Shown: piece by piece, positions 1-10,226 of the stretch | How positions within the stretch are numbered: the first letter of the stretch is position 1 | How the letters are laid out: every line of letters starts with the position of its first letter | Made by a program: the position numbers and the translations under genes | Notes under the pieces: generated by a model | What the model was told of the DNA's origin: nothing | What the model saw: the letters and a program-made list of their open reading frames with translations, nothing else | The model's database searches: none | Assembly (NCBI RefSeq): GCF_015354335.1 | Contig: NZ_JADKYR010000001.1 | Span: 558,001 to 622,000 of the forward strand | Length of the DNA: 64,000 nucleotides | Source: Methylophilus sp. 13 | GTDB lineage: Bacteria; Pseudomonadota; Gammaproteobacteria; Burkholderiales; Methylophilaceae | Reading direction: 5' to 3'

Positions 1-489
1 TTTCACCTCCACCACCACATCCTCATAGCGAGGATCCAGCTGCATGGTTTGCGGCATGCCTTGCATATGCATGATGCAAACACCAGCATCGCTCTTTGCA
101 ACCACCTCAAGCGCGCCAGGTTCCTGCAAGCCTCTTACATCATTGACGATGCTTGCGCCAGCCGCAATCGCGGCCTGCATCACGGCAGGCTTATAAGTAT
201 CAATGGAGATCGGAACGGGAATATCGCGTGCGACCAGGGCCTCTATTACCGGCACCACGCGTTGTAATTCTTCGGTCAGGGAGACTGGCGTCGCATTAGG
301 CCGCGTAGACTCACCACCGATATCGAGCACCGCGGCGCCTTGTTCGATCAATGTCAAGGCATGATGCACCGCGGCATCCACCTGCTGGAATTGACCGCCA
401 TCGGAAAAGGAGTCCGGCGTAACATTGACGATACCCATGACTTGGGGCTGGTCAAAATTGAGACGAAAACGTCCACAATGAAAGAGCAT
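1..489 (-). CDS. folP: Dihydropteroate synthase, N-terminal part (cut by window edge)
   Basis: Only the first 163 codons are in the window; the gene runs off the left edge. The translation holds the pterin-binding signature MGIVNVTPDSFSDGG near residue 18, followed by the DIGGESTRP motif and, further on, ISIDTYKP and NDVRG, all diagnostic of dihydropteroate synthase. The enzyme condenses p-aminobenzoate with hydroxymethyl-dihydropterin diphosphate in cytoplasmic folate synthesis. The ATG at 489 is fixed by the short distance to the pterin signature. It lies behind ftsH on the same strand, an order common in proteobacteria (ftsH-folP-glmM), but an intrinsic terminator sits directly before its start codon. 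Confidence 0.95.
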   Translation of the reverse strand, partial: MLFHCGRFRLNFDQPQVMGIVNVTPDSFSDGGQFQQVDAAVHHALTLIEQGAAVLDIGGESTRPNATPVSLTEELQRVVPVIEALVARDIPVPISIDTYKPAVMQAAIAAGASIVNDVRGLQEPGALEVVAKSDAGVCIMHMQGMPQTMQLDPRYEDVVVEVK

Positions 490-503
490 AGGTCATTGAT
501 TTC

Positions 504-535
504 CAAAAAAACAAAGGCTGGCAAAAGCCAGCCTT
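504..535 (-). terminator. Intrinsic terminator between ftsH and folP
   Basis: A perfect 9-bp stem (AAGGCTGGC / GCCAGCCTT, arms 514-522 and 527-535) with a 4-nt loop is followed on the minus strand by TG and seven T. It should end ftsH transcripts. The T run stops only about 15 nt upstream of the folP ATG, so any folP transcript coming from ftsH must read through it. Confidence 0.85.
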
Positions 536-603
536 GTTATTTTAACTGAAAGCCAGGTTGTCACAAACCTGTGGCCAACCTGAACCTCAATCTTAGTTAG
601 GCT

Positions 604-2508
604 TTAGGTCTCAGTATCATCGCCTTTTGCCGTTGGTTGCGGTGCCGGGTTTACCATGGTGCCCGAACCACTGCCGCCAGAACTGATGGTAGGTCCATTT
701 TTCTGCTTGGGTGGACGCACTGGCAAACCAGCCATAATGTCATTGACCTGATCAGCATCAATGGTTTCGAACTCCATCAAGGCTTTAGTCATCGCCTCCA
801 CTTTGTCGCGGTTATCTTCAAGCAATTTGCGCGCAATCGCATATTGCTCATCCAGGATACGGCGAATTTCAGCATCGACTTTTTGCTGCGTGGCTTCTGA
901 GACGGTCCGTGAAGACATACTGCCCATCCAGGAATCCTGCTCGCTACCTGCATAGACCATGGTCCCCAGCGAATCGGACATCCCGAACTTGGTCACCATG
1001 TCACGCGCCATTTTTGTCGCACGCTCAAAGTCATTCGAAGCGCCGGTAGACATCTGATGCATGAAAATTTCTTCAGCAATCCGGCCACCAAACAGAATCG
1101 AAATATCTTCCAGCATTTTGTCCTTGTAATTGCTGATACGGTCATGCTCAGGCAACTGCCATGTCAAGCCCAGCGCCCAGCCACGCGGCATAATGGTGAC
1201 CTTGTGCACAGGATCCGCTTTCGGTAGCAACTTGGCAACCACCGCATGCCCGGACTCATGATAGGCCGTATTCAAACGCTCCTCTTCACGCATCACCATA
1301 GACTTGCGCTCTGGCCCCATGAAGATTTTGTCTTTGGCATCCTCAAAATCTTGCATATCTACCGTGCGTTTATTACGACGTGCAGCGAACAACGCCGCTT
1401 CGTTGACCAGGTTAGCCAGATCAGCACCACTAAAGCCTGGTGTACCACGGGCAAGAATATCCGCTCTAACATCTGGATCAATGGGCACTTTACGCATATG
1501 AACATTGAGGATTTGCTCACGACCTTTGATGTCTGGCAAGCCGACCATAACCTGACGGTCAAAACGGCCAGGACGCAATAATGCTTTATCCAGAACATCG
1601 GCACGGTTGGTTGCTGCAATCACGATCACACCGGAATTGGCCTCAAAACCATCCATCTCAACCAACATCTGGTTCAACGTTTGCTCGCGCTCATCGTTAC
1701 CGCCACCCGTACCGGCACCGCGGTGACGACCGACCGCATCAATCTCATCAATAAATACGATACAAGGGGAGTTCTTTTTGGCGGTTTCAAACATGTCACG
1801 CACACGCGCAGCACCCACGCCAACAAACATTTCCACAAAGTCAGAGCCAGAGATACTGAAGAATGGGACTTTGGCTTCACCGGCAATCGCACGGGCCAGC
1901 AATGTCTTACCGGTCCCAGGCGGGCCTACCATCAATACGCCACGCGGGATGCGGCCACCCAGTTTCTGAAACTTGCTTGGGTCCTTCAAGAACTCAACCA
2001 ACTCAGCCACTTCTTCTTTGGCTTCATCGCAACCGGCCACATCAGCAAATGTGGTGCTGTTGTTGGATTCATCCAGTTGACGTGCCTTGCTCTTGCCGAA
2101 CGAGAATGGGCCACCGCCCTTGCCGCCACCTTGCATCTGGCGCATGAAGAAAATCCAGACACCGATCAAGAGAATCATGGGAAACCAGGAGACAAAAATG
2201 CTCATAAGCATGGATTCATGCTCTTCTGGTTTGGCTTCTACGATAACGTTATTTTTAAGCAGGTCTGATACCAACCATGGATCGGAAGGCGAGAATGTCT
2301 CATAGTTTTTGCCCTCGTTGGTAGTGACATGCAATGAGCGGCCATCAATCTGCACCTTGGCTACGCGGCCATCCTTGACCTCTTGCATGAACTGAGAGTA
2401 AACCACCTGGCCACTGCTTCTGCCCGTGCCGCTAAATTGATTAAATACCGTCATCAGCAACAAGGCAATTGCTACCCAAATCGCGATATTCTTCAGTAGA
2501 TTATTCAA
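604..2508 (-). CDS. ftsH: ATP-dependent zinc metalloprotease FtsH
   Basis: This is the membrane-anchored AAA+ protease that degrades misfolded membrane proteins and short-lived regulators (in E. coli, LpxC and sigma-32). The 634 residues match the family length. There are N-terminal and second membrane segments (about 5-22 and 102-121), Walker A GPPGTGKT at 195-202, Walker B VFIDEID near 251-257, an arginine-finger region ([11 protein letters not shown]) and the zinc motif HESGH at 417-421. The start codon is TTG, not ATG, with AAGGAA placed 5 nt upstream; no better start fits the conserved N terminus. It follows rlmE on the same strand, as in many proteobacteria, and ends at an intrinsic terminator before folP. 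Confidence 0.97.
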   Translation of the reverse strand: MNNLLKNIAIWVAIALLLMTVFNQFSGTGRSSGQVVYSQFMQEVKDGRVAKVQIDGRSLHVTTNEGKNYETFSPSDPWLVSDLLKNNVIVEAKPEEHESMLMSIFVSWFPMILLIGVWIFFMRQMQGGGKGGGPFSFGKSKARQLDESNNSTTFADVAGCDEAKEEVAELVEFLKDPSKFQKLGGRIPRGVLMVGPPGTGKTLLARAIAGEAKVPFFSISGSDFVEMFVGVGAARVRDMFETAKKNSPCIVFIDEIDAVGRHRGAGTGGGNDEREQTLNQMLVEMDGFEANSGVIVIAATNRADVLDKALLRPGRFDRQVMVGLPDIKGREQILNVHMRKVPIDPDVRADILARGTPGFSGADLANLVNEAALFAARRNKRTVDMQDFEDAKDKIFMGPERKSMVMREEERLNTAYHESGHAVVAKLLPKADPVHKVTIMPRGWALGLTWQLPEHDRISNYKDKMLEDISILFGGRIAEEIFMHQMSTGASNDFERATKMARDMVTKFGMSDSLGTMVYAGSEQDSWMGSMSSRTVSEATQQKVDAEIRRILDEQYAIARKLLEDNRDKVEAMTKALMEFETIDADQVNDIMAGLPVRPPKQKNGPTISSGGSGSGTMVNPAPQPTAKGDDTET

Positions 2509-2655
2509 AGTGGTTCCTTAACTTTAAAAACGAAAGGCAGGGAGAATCCCTAAGAAAATAATGGAGGCAAAGCCCATAATTTCAAGCCTTCAGTGGCATT
2601 GTATACCCATTTTTTTGCTTGTGCGATCAAACTAAACGCAAAAAAGCATTGCAAT

Positions 2656-3276
2656 TCAAGCTTTTCGCTGCAAGCCCAGCAGATACACTTCACTGCTACG
2701 ATCACGCGAGGCTTTAGGTTTTCGTGTGACGACTTTGGCAAACTGGCCACGCATTTGTTTCACAATTTCCTCAAAGCCACTGCCGATAAAGACTTTGACC
2801 AGAAAGTTGCCGCCCGGTTTCAACCAATGCTGACAAAAATCCAGGGCGAGTTCCGTCAAGTAAGTCGCCCCTGCCTGATCAACATCTTTGAGTCCGCTCA
2901 TGTTAGGCGCCATGTCGGCAATCACCAGATCGACCAGCTTGCCATTCAGCGAGGCCTCCAATTGCTGCAGCACCGTTTCTTCGCGAAAATCACCGCAAAT
3001 AAATTCCACACCGGGAATCGGATGCATCTCCAGAATATCCAGTGCAATCACGCGGCCCTGGCCTTTGATGCGCTGGACCGCGACCTGTGACCAGCTGCCA
3101 GGTGTAGACCCCAGATCCACTACGGTCATGCCAGGCTTGATCAATTTATCTTTATCGTCAATTTCGAGCAGCTTATAAGCAGCGCGGGCACGGTAGCCGT
3201 CTTTTTGCGCACGCTTGACGAATTCGTCATTGAGATGCTCTTGCATCCAGGCTTTACTGGTTTTGGAGGGTTTCAT
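2656..3276 (-). CDS. rlmE: 23S rRNA 2'-O-ribose methyltransferase RlmE (RrmJ/FtsJ)
   Basis: The 206-residue protein has the AdoMet-binding DLGSTPGSW segment near residue 55, an [10 protein letters not shown] motif around 120 and the C-terminal KVF motif that carries the catalytic lysine of the K-D-K-E tetrad. In E. coli the enzyme methylates U2552 in the A loop of assembled 50S subunits and is heat-shock induced. The ATG at 3276 is 55 bp from the divergent yhbY start, and the rlmE-ftsH order with divergent yhbY is the classic proteobacterial arrangement. The 147-bp gap to ftsH holds no recognisable hairpin with a T run. Confidence 0.95.
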   Translation of the reverse strand: MKPSKTSKAWMQEHLNDEFVKRAQKDGYRARAAYKLLEIDDKDKLIKPGMTVVDLGSTPGSWSQVAVQRIKGQGRVIALDILEMHPIPGVEFICGDFREETVLQQLEASLNGKLVDLVIADMAPNMSGLKDVDQAGATYLTELALDFCQHWLKPGGNFLVKVFIGSGFEEIVKQMRGQFAKVVTRKPKASRDRSSEVYLLGLQRKA

Positions 3277-3331
3277 AGGGGGAATTCCTGCTTCATGCTA
3301 AAATGCGGTCTGTTTTCAAGGAATATTTTGC

Positions 3332-3640
3332 ATGCAATTAAACAGCAAACAAATCGCTTATTTACGTGGTCTGGCACACAATTTAAATCCGGTAGTCATG
3401 ATAGGCAACAATGGCCTGACAGACGCGGTACTCAAGGAAATCGAGGTTAGCCTCAATGCCCACGAGCTTATCAAAGTGCAAGTGGCGGGCGATGACCGCG
3501 ATTTGCGTAAATCATTATTCGAAGAGATCGCCGATAAAGCGGGCGCCATCGCTGTGCACCATATCGGCAAACAACTGGTGTTTTATCGCGCCAGCGAAAC
3601 CGTGAAAGCCTCAGCGAAGATCGTGATCCCCAAGCTGTAA
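3332..3640 (+). CDS. yhbY: YhbY, CRM-domain RNA-binding protein
   Basis: The 102-residue single CRM (CRS1-YhbY) domain protein associates with pre-50S ribosomal subunits in E. coli. It shows the expected start LNSKQIAYLRGLAHNLNPVV, the central GNNGLTDAVLKEI segment with the family's GxxG-type loop, and the C-terminal GKQLVFYR strand. It is divergent from rlmE, another 50S-assembly factor, and is followed by a strong bidirectional terminator. No other gene shares its transcript. Confidence 0.93.
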   Translation: MQLNSKQIAYLRGLAHNLNPVVMIGNNGLTDAVLKEIEVSLNAHELIKVQVAGDDRDLRKSLFEEIADKAGAIAVHHIGKQLVFYRASETVKASAKIVIPKL

Positions 3641-3665
3641 TCACGCTCACAAACACGCCTGATAC

Positions 3666-3695
3666 AAAAAACGCGCATTCCTTTGCGCGTTTTTT
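3666..3695. terminator. Bidirectional intrinsic terminator
   Basis: A perfect 12-bp inverted repeat (AAAAAACGCGCA / TGCGCGTTTTTT, arms 3666-3677 and 3684-3695) with a 6-nt loop separates the convergent yhbY and DUF4149 genes. The A and T ends of the arms make it work as a terminator in both directions. Confidence 0.9.
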
Positions 3696-3702
3696 ATTGG
3701 CC

Positions 3703-4158
3703 TCAGTTCGACTTGACCACCAACCAGACACCTAACAAACACTCAATCATGTAAGCAATACTCGCCACACCATGCCAGGTTTTAAAGCGGCTGGCGAACA
3801 CACTTTGCATCACATCGTTTGGCAGAGCACTGGCTTTGAGCTGAGCCAATAATGGCTGGATGCCAAACTCGCCAATCAGGACCAGTATCCACATGATGAG
3901 GATCACCCAGAACAGGCCTTGCTTGAATGCGGAAAAACCGTCACTCGCCAGCCGCTGGATCAACAACCACAAGCCGCTGACAAGCCCAATGTAGCTGACA
4001 ATGGTAAACAACTTTCCTGCGACGTTTCCGGCCAGCATATGGTCAGGAATGGTTTTGAACAGCACACTGGCGGTGATGGCAGTCATCCACAAAGCCCCCA
4101 CCCACAACGTAAGTAAGACCGGGTTTAACCATCCGGTGAGTCCTGATTGTTTGGCCAT
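3703..4158 (-). CDS. DUF4149 family membrane protein
   Basis: A 151-residue inner-membrane protein with four clear hydrophobic segments (about 10-30, 50-68, 80-102 and 128-148). The N-terminal GALWMTAITASVLFK and the C-terminal FKTWHGVASIAYMIE segments are typical of DUF4149, a proteobacterial family of unknown function. It lies 58 bp downstream of greA on the same strand and could share its transcript, and it ends at the terminator it shares with yhbY. No catalytic residues can be assigned. Confidence 0.8.
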   Translation of the reverse strand: MAKQSGLTGWLNPVLLTLWVGALWMTAITASVLFKTIPDHMLAGNVAGKLFTIVSYIGLVSGLWLLIQRLASDGFSAFKQGLFWVILIMWILVLIGEFGIQPLLAQLKASALPNDVMQSVFASRFKTWHGVASIAYMIECLLGVWLVVKSN

Positions 4159-4216
4159 CGCTGCTACGCTCCTATTTTCTGCTATTCACGCATCCCAGAT
4201 GATTCAATCGCAAGGA

Positions 4217-4699
4217 CTAAACGTAGAGTACCTCAATGATTTCGTACTCTTTCACGCCGCCCGGTGATTGGATTTCAACGACTTCACCCTCAGACTTGCC
4301 AATCAGGCCACGTGCAATTGGCGAACTGACCGAGATTTTGCCATTTTTGATATCTGCTTCATCCTCACCCACGATCTGGTAGGTTTTGGCATCGCCAGAA
4401 TCCAGGTCTTCAAACCTGACGGTTGCGCCAAACACCACACGGCCCTCAGCATTGAGCATGGTTGGATCAATGATTTGCAGATTGGACAATTTCGCCTCAA
4501 GCTCGGCAATCCGGCCTTCGATAAAGCTCTGGCGCTCTTTGGCTGACTCATACTCTGCGTTCTCAGACAAGTCGCCTTGTGCCCGCGCTTCAGCGATCGC
4601 CTGGATAATATTGGGTCTATCCACCGCGCGCAAACGTTGTAATTCTTCTTTGAGCAATTCTGCACCTTTCACGGTGACAGGAATCTGATTGACTGCCAT
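4217..4699 (-). CDS. greA: Transcription elongation factor GreA
   Basis: The 160-residue protein (E. coli GreA has 158) binds in the RNA polymerase secondary channel and stimulates cleavage of backtracked transcripts. The N-terminal coiled coil carries the acidic tip segment [13 protein letters not shown] around residue 40. The C-terminal FKBP-like domain ends with [29 protein letters not shown] Shine-Dalgarno lies about 10 nt before the ATG. It follows carB, the usual proteobacterial order, but is separated from it by a terminator. Confidence 0.97.
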   Translation of the reverse strand: MAVNQIPVTVKGAELLKEELQRLRAVDRPNIIQAIAEARAQGDLSENAEYESAKERQSFIEGRIAELEAKLSNLQIIDPTMLNAEGRVVFGATVRFEDLDSGDAKTYQIVGEDEADIKNGKISVSSPIARGLIGKSEGEVVEIQSPGGVKEYEIIEVLYV

Positions 4700-4724
4700 G
4701 ATGAAAATACCTTCAAAAAATGAG

Positions 4725-4766
4725 TATAAAAAAAATAAACCACACCCGAATGAGCGTGGCTTATTT
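4725..4766 (-). terminator. Intrinsic terminator between carB and greA
   Basis: An 11-bp stem with one G-U pair (arms 4733-4743 and 4756-4766) is followed on the minus strand by an uninterrupted run of T from about 4735 to 4728. It lies 26 nt after the carB stop (4792) and ends about 25 nt before the greA ATG (4699). Confidence 0.75.
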
Positions 4767-4791
4767 AAATATCAACTAAGCCTAGTGTATG

Positions 4792-7700
4792 TTAACCAAG
4801 GCGTTTGTGCAAGTCTTGCACCGAGTAGACATCCATATCCTTGCTTTGTGCCATGCCGATACAAGCGGCACGCGCACCCGCCAGGGTTGTGTAATAAGTC
4901 ACCTTGTTCTGAAGCGCGCTGCGGCGAATCTCATACGAGTCAGTAATCGCCTTTTTGTCTTCTGTGACATTGACAATCAAACTGATCTCATCGTTCTTGA
5001 TCATGTCGACAATATGCGGACGACCTTCAGCGACCTTGTTCACCGGTGTCACCTCCAGACCTTGCTCGGCCAGTGCACGCGCTGTGCCTTTGGTCGCCAC
5101 TAGCGTGAAACCGAGTTTAACCAAGTCCTGTGCAATGTCGATCACTTTTTTGTGATCTTCGTTACGTACGCTGATAAAAGCTCTACCACCAGTAGGCATC
5201 TTCACAGAGGCCCCCAATTGTGACTTCACAAAAGCCTCGGCAAAGGTGTTCCCTACGCCCATCACTTCACCGGTCGATTTCATTTCTGGGCCCAGGATGG
5301 TATCCACGCCCGGAAACTTGATGAAGGGGAACACAGCTTCTTTCACCGAGTAATAAGGCGGAATCACTTCTTTGGTCACGCCTTGAGATTTCAGCGTCTG
5401 ACCTGCCATGCAACGTGCCGCAATTTTGGCTAGCTGCAAGCCACAGGCTTTGGACACAAACGGCACGGTACGGGATGCGCGCGGGTTAACTTCGAGCACA
5501 TATACCACATCGCCCTGCCCACTGTTCTGCACGGCAAACTGTACGTTCATCAGGCCTTTCACGCCCAGCGCTTTGGCCATTTGCACGGTTTGTCTGCGCA
5601 ACTCATCTTGCAGGTCGTCGCTCAGGCTGTAAGGCGGCAGTGAGCAGGCAGAGTCACCAGAGTGCACACCGGCTTGTTCCACGTGCTGCATGATGCCGCC
5701 GATCAACACATCTTCACCGTCGCTCAAAGCATCCACGTCTACTTCAATCGCATCGTTCAGGAAGCGGTCCAGCAGAACTGGGGACTCATTAGATACCTTA
5801 ACCGCTTCACGCATGTAGCGCTCCAACTGGCTTTGCTCATGCACGATTTCCATCGCGCGGCCACCCAGCACATAAGAAGGTCGCACCACTAACGGGTAGC
5901 CGATTTCAGTCGCCAGGCGAATCGCCTCTTCTGGCGCACGCGCTGTGCGGTTTGGCGGCTGCTTCAGGTTCAGGCTATGCAGCATTTGCTGGAAGCGTTC
6001 ACGGTCTTCTGCACGGTCAATCGCATCTGGCGTGGTCCCAATGATAGGCACGCCAGCTTTTTCGAGGTCACGCGCCAGCTTGAGCGGGGTTTGGCCGCCA
6101 TACTGCACAATCACGCCCACTGGTTTTTCGATGTTGACGATTTCGAGTACGTCTTCCAGTGTCACCGGCTCAAAGTAGAGACGGTCAGAGGTGTCGTAAT
6201 CGGTAGAGACGGTTTCGGGGTTACAGTTGACCATAATGGTTTCGTAACCATCTTCACGCATGGCAAACGCCGCGTGCACACAGCAATAGTCAAACTCGAT
6301 GCCCTGACCAATGCGGTTAGGACCACCGCCCAACACCATGATTTTTTTCTTGTCCGACGGATTGGACTCGCACTCTTCCTCATAGGTCGAATACATATAA
6401 GCCGTGTTGGTGGCAAATTCAGCCGCACAGGTATCTACGCGCTTATAGACCGGACGCACATTAAGCGCCTGACGGAAAGCACGCACTGCATGCTGGTCTG
6501 TGCTCAACAGCTTGGCCAGTCGACGGTCAGAGAAGCCTTTACGTTTGAGGCGGAACAGGGTCTCTTTGGTCAAATCCCCCAGCGACTTGCCTGACAATGA
6601 CAATTCGAGTTTGATGATTTCTTCAATCTGCACCAGGAACCAGCGGTCGATTTTGGTGATATCAAACACTTCATCCACACTCATGCCCAAACGGAAGGCG
6701 TCCGCCACGTACCAGATACGCTCAGGACCGGGCTCACCCATTTCCTTGACGATACGGTCTTTGTCATCGGTGACCGAATCCAGACCATCCACACCGACTT
6801 CCAGACCGCGTAACGCTTTCTGGAAAGACTCCTGGAAGCTACGACCCATGGCCATGACTTCACCCACAGATTTCATCTGGGTCGTCAAGCGGCTATCCGC
6901 CTGCGGAAATTTCTCAAACGCAAAACGTGGCACTTTAGTGACCACGTAGTCAATCGATGGCTCAAATGAAGCCGGGGTCTGACCACCGGTGATTTCATTA
7001 CGCAACTCATCCAGCGTAAAACCCACCGCCAGTTTGGCCGCGACTTTGGCAATCGGAAAGCCTGTTGCTTTGGAGGCCAACGCAGATGAGCGTGACACCC
7101 GCGGGTTCATCTCAATCACAATCATGCGGCCATCGTTCGGGTTGATGGCAAACTGCACGTTGGAACCACCGGTATCGACCCCGATCTCACGCAATACGGC
7201 CAGTGAGGCATTCCGCATGATCTGGTATTCTTTATCGGTCAGGGTTTGTGCTGGCGCAACAGTAATACTGTCACCGGTATGCACGCCCATAGGATCCAGG
7301 TTTTCAATCGAACAGATAATGATGCAGTTGTCCGCTTTGTCGCGTACCACTTCCATCTCGTATTCTTTCCAGCCCAGCAGCGACTCTTCGATCAGCAACT
7401 CGTTGGTTGGGGAGGCATCCAGGCCGCGCTCGCAAATGGCGATAAATTCTTCGCGATTGTAGGCGATGCCACCACCACTGCCGCCCATGGTGAACGAAGG
7501 GCGAATAATCGCCGGATAACCAATAGTGGCCTGCACTTGCAAGGCTTCTTCGAGGCTGTGTGCAATCGCTGAACGTGCAGAACCCAGGCCAATTTTGGTC
7601 ATGGCTTCTTTAAACTTCTGACGGTCTTCGGCTTTATCAATCGCCTCTTTAGTCGCGCCGATCAGTTCCACATTGTATTTCTGCAAGACGCCGTGCTTGT

Positions 7701-8007
7701 CCAGATCGAGGGCACAGTTCAATGCCGTTTGCCCACCCATGGTTGGCAGCAAGGCATCAGGACGCTCTTTTTCAATAATTTTTTCGACGATTTGCCAGGT
7801 AATGGGCTCGATGTAAGTCGCATCTGCCATTTCCGGGTCAGTCATGATGGTGGCTGGATTGGAGTTGACCAAAATGACCCGGTAACCCTCTTCCCGCAAG
7901 GCTTTACAGGCTTGGGCGCCAGAGTAATCAAACTCACAGGCTTGACCAATGACAATCGGACCTGCACCGATAATCAGAATACTTTTAATGTCGGTTCTTT
8001 TTGCCAT
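4792..8007 (-). CDS. carB: Carbamoyl-phosphate synthase large subunit
   Basis: The 1071-residue protein matches the roughly 1073 of E. coli CarB. It makes carbamoyl phosphate from bicarbonate, ATP and ammonia delivered by CarA, feeding both arginine and pyrimidine synthesis. The two homologous halves each show an ATP-grasp fold ([17 protein letters not shown] in the first, [17 protein letters not shown] in the second). The C-terminal MGS-like allosteric domain includes [18 protein letters not shown]. The ATG overlaps the carA TAA stop by one base (TAATG), so the two are translationally coupled. Confidence 0.98.
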   Translation of the reverse strand: MAKRTDIKSILIIGAGPIVIGQACEFDYSGAQACKALREEGYRVILVNSNPATIMTDPEMADATYIEPITWQIVEKIIEKERPDALLPTMGGQTALNCALDLDKHGVLQKYNVELIGATKEAIDKAEDRQKFKEAMTKIGLGSARSAIAHSLEEALQVQATIGYPAIIRPSFTMGGSGGGIAYNREEFIAICERGLDASPTNELLIEESLLGWKEYEMEVVRDKADNCIIICSIENLDPMGVHTGDSITVAPAQTLTDKEYQIMRNASLAVLREIGVDTGGSNVQFAINPNDGRMIVIEMNPRVSRSSALASKATGFPIAKVAAKLAVGFTLDELRNEITGGQTPASFEPSIDYVVTKVPRFAFEKFPQADSRLTTQMKSVGEVMAMGRSFQESFQKALRGLEVGVDGLDSVTDDKDRIVKEMGEPGPERIWYVADAFRLGMSVDEVFDITKIDRWFLVQIEEIIKLELSLSGKSLGDLTKETLFRLKRKGFSDRRLAKLLSTDQHAVRAFRQALNVRPVYKRVDTCAAEFATNTAYMYSTYEEECESNPSDKKKIMVLGGGPNRIGQGIEFDYCCVHAAFAMREDGYETIMVNCNPETVSTDYDTSDRLYFEPVTLEDVLEIVNIEKPVGVIVQYGGQTPLKLARDLEKAGVPIIGTTPDAIDRAEDRERFQQMLHSLNLKQPPNRTARAPEEAIRLATEIGYPLVVRPSYVLGGRAMEIVHEQSQLERYMREAVKVSNESPVLLDRFLNDAIEVDVDALSDGEDVLIGGIMQHVEQAGVHSGDSACSLPPYSLSDDLQDELRRQTVQMAKALGVKGLMNVQFAVQNSGQGDVVYVLEVNPRASRTVPFVSKACGLQLAKIAARCMAGQTLKSQGVTKEVIPPYYSVKEAVFPFIKFPGVDTILGPEMKSTGEVMGVGNTFAEAFVKSQLGASVKMPTGGRAFISVRNEDHKKVIDIAQDLVKLGFTLVATKGTARALAEQGLEVTPVNKVAEGRPHIVDMIKNDEISLIVNVTEDKKAITDSYEIRRSALQNKVTYYTTLAGARAACIGMAQSKDMDVYSVQDLHKRLG

Positions 8008-9146
8008 TAGATGGACTTTCTTTCTTGCATTAACTGGATAAAGCGGTCAAACAACACGCTCATTTCTTGCGGGCCTGGGCTGGCTTCCGGGTGTCCCTGG
8101 AAGCTAAAGGCGGGCTTGTCTGTACGCGCGATCCCTTGCAGGCTGCCATCAAACAATGACACATGCGTCACTTTGACATTGGCAGGCAGCGTCGCCGGGT
8201 CAGCCGCAAAACCATGGTTCTGGCTGGTGATATACACACGCTTGCTTTCCACATCCTGTACCGGATGGTTGGCACCGTGATGACCAAATTTCATTTTCAG
8301 GGTTTTTGCACCACTGGCCAATGCCAGCAACTGGTGGCCCAGACAGATCCCAAAGGTGGGAATGCCTGAATCCACCAAGGTTTTGATCGCTTTAATTGCG
8401 TAATCACATGGCTCAGGATCACCAGGGCCGTTAGACAGGAAAATGCCATCTGGCTGATAGGCCAAGGCTTGTTCGGCAGTTGCCTGGGCCGGCAAAACGG
8501 TGACTTTACAGCCACGTGAAACCAGCATGCGCAGAATGTTGCGTTTCACACCATAGTCAAATGCCACTACATGAAACTGTTGCTCAGCCGATTTGCTAAA
8601 GCCCGCGCCTAATTGCCATTCCTGCTCGGTAAACTCATAGGCTTGTGTACAGCTCACCACTTTAGCCAGATCCATCCCGGCAAGCCCAGGGAAGCCCTGT
8701 GCATGGGCCAATGCCTGTGCCTCATCCACATGCTCACCCGCCATAATACAGCCGGCTTGCGCACCCTTCTCACGCAAAATACGGGTCAACTTGCGCGTAT
8801 CGATATCAGCAATCGCCACTACATTGTTGGTCTTGAGATAATCGGAAAGATTTTGTTCACTGCGGAAATTGCTTTCCAATAAGGGCAGGTCACGAATAAT
8901 CAGACCCGCAGCATAGACTTTGCCAGATTCCACATCTTCGCTATTGGTACCATAGTTACCAATATGCGGATAAGTCAATGTGACAATTTGTTCGGTATAG
9001 GAAGGATCGGTAAGAATTTCCTGATAACCGGTGATGGAAGTATTGAACACCACCTCACCGACTGTATGACCGGAAGCGCCAATGCTCATGCCCTTAAAAA
9101 CAGTTCCATCTGCTAACACTAAAATCGCTGGAATTGTTTTTGACAC
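8007..9146 (-). CDS. carA: Carbamoyl-phosphate synthase small subunit (glutaminase)
   Basis: The glutaminase subunit releases ammonia from glutamine for CarB. The class I amidotransferase triad is present: the nucleophile Cys in [12 protein letters not shown], and the His and Glu in [12 protein letters not shown] place the start at a GTG (9144-9146), preceded by AAGGAG at 7 nt. This gives 379 residues, close to the 382 of E. coli. A longer reading frame up to 9236 exists, but its extra 30 residues do not look like the family. A promoter and leader hairpin lie upstream. Confidence 0.96.
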   Translation of the reverse strand: MSKTIPAILVLADGTVFKGMSIGASGHTVGEVVFNTSITGYQEILTDPSYTEQIVTLTYPHIGNYGTNSEDVESGKVYAAGLIIRDLPLLESNFRSEQNLSDYLKTNNVVAIADIDTRKLTRILREKGAQAGCIMAGEHVDEAQALAHAQGFPGLAGMDLAKVVSCTQAYEFTEQEWQLGAGFSKSAEQQFHVVAFDYGVKRNILRMLVSRGCKVTVLPAQATAEQALAYQPDGIFLSNGPGDPEPCDYAIKAIKTLVDSGIPTFGICLGHQLLALASGAKTLKMKFGHHGANHPVQDVESKRVYITSQNHGFAADPATLPANVKVTHVSLFDGSLQGIARTDKPAFSFQGHPEASPGPQEMSVLFDRFIQLMQERKSI

Positions 9147-9237
9147 CTTTAGCTCCTTAAGTTTGAATCGAAACACATCTTTTGAAGGTCGCAACATGCC
9201 TGCGAGGGCCCTATGCAGCGGTGAGTAGATGTGCAAA

Positions 9238-9266
9238 ACGGGAAAAGTTTTTTGGACTCTTCCCGT
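9238..9266 (-). promoter_or_regulatory. carAB leader hairpin, candidate attenuator
   Basis: Arms 9238-9248 and 9256-9266 form an 11-bp stem with one G-U pair and a 7-nt loop, followed on the minus strand by four T. It begins about 10-15 nt after the predicted carAB transcription start and ends about 90 nt before the carA GTG. That is a position suited to attenuation, though the T run is short. Confidence 0.5.
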
Positions 9267-9279
9267 TCAGAATTGCGGC

Positions 9280-9308
9280 ATTATAGCCTAGATTAAAGCC
9301 TCACTCAA
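9280..9308 (-). promoter_or_regulatory. carAB sigma-70-type promoter
   Basis: On the minus strand a -35 box TTGAGT (9303-9308) is separated by exactly 17 bp from a consensus -10 box TATAAT (9280-9285). Transcription should start near 9273, giving a leader of about 125 nt before carA. Confidence 0.75.
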
Positions 9309-9374
9309 GGGCGAGGTATTGTCAGAGGATGTTAAAGCATGATGATTGCCCGCGTGAAATCAGCGGCTTAACCA

Positions 9375-10181
9375 TCAATTCTTGTCAAAGCCAAGCACAT
9401 CTCGCATATCAAACAAACCGGCCTGTTGGGTTGCCAGAAACTTGGCAGCGCGCAACGCGCCCTGAGCAAAGGTCGCCCGGCTGGAGGCCTTGTGCGTTAA
9501 CTCTACACGCTCACCCACACCAGCCAGGACCACCGTATGATCGCCCACCACATCGCCACCGCGCAGGGTTGCGAAGCCTATGGTGCCCGCTTCACGCTCA
9601 CCAGTGACACCTTCACGCGCATACACGGCACAATCCTTCAGTGCCTTGTCTATGCCTTTGGCTGCGGCTTCGCCCAAGCGCAGTGCCGTGCCAGACGGCG
9701 CATCGACTTTATGGCGATGGTGCATTTCGACGACTTCGATATCGTAGCCTTGGTTTAATACGCGCGCGGCTTGTTCAACCAAGTTAATCAGCAAGGTGAC
9801 ACCCACGCTCATATTGGGCGCAAACACAATCCCGATATTTTTGGCAGCTGCCTCAATACTGACTTTCTCAGCCTCGCTAAACCCTGTGGTGCCAATCACC
9901 AGCTTCACCTGCGCCTGCTGACACGCTTGCAAATATTGCATACTGGCTTCAGGACGGGTGAAGTCCACCAGCACATCAGCCCCCTTCAATGCAGATTCAA
10001 CATCAGAAGTAATTTTGACGCCACTCAACTTGCCAAACTGCTCACCAGCATCTCGACCAATCATGGCACTTTCAGCACGATCCAAGGCCGCATGCAGTTG
10101 CAAGCCAGGATCAGAAAAAACGCCTTCAAGCAGGGCATGCCCCATACGGCCAGACACGCCTGCAATCACTACTTTCAACAT
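9375..10181 (-). CDS. dapB: 4-hydroxy-tetrahydrodipicolinate reductase
   Basis: DapB reduces the product of DapA with NAD(P)H in lysine and diaminopimelate synthesis. The 268 residues match the usual length of about 270. The N-terminal Rossmann motif GVSGRMGHALL begins near residue 8. The catalytic/substrate-binding signature EMHHRHKVDAPSGTAL lies around 155, with the substrate-binding lysine at its centre. It lies 45 bp downstream of the bamE-like gene on the same strand, and the dapB-bamE-fur order is characteristic of Betaproteobacteria. I see no convincing intrinsic terminator directly after it. Confidence 0.97.
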   Translation of the reverse strand: MLKVVIAGVSGRMGHALLEGVFSDPGLQLHAALDRAESAMIGRDAGEQFGKLSGVKITSDVESALKGADVLVDFTRPEASMQYLQACQQAQVKLVIGTTGFSEAEKVSIEAAAKNIGIVFAPNMSVGVTLLINLVEQAARVLNQGYDIEVVEMHHRHKVDAPSGTALRLGEAAAKGIDKALKDCAVYAREGVTGEREAGTIGFATLRGGDVVGDHTVVLAGVGERVELTHKASSRATFAQGALRAAKFLATQQAGLFDMRDVLGFDKN

Positions 10182-10226
10182 AACTCGCTCAACTTATTGT
10201 TTTATATACTATTTTAGAAAAACGGA

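Noticed and set aside
1681-2268. 195-codon plus-strand frame opposite ftsH
   Set aside because: It lies wholly antisense to the conserved AAA+ domain and has no recognisable domain.
9147-9236. Longer carA start giving 30 extra N-terminal residues
   Set aside because: The GTG at 9146 has AAGGAG at 7 nt and gives the family's normal N terminus; the extension does not.
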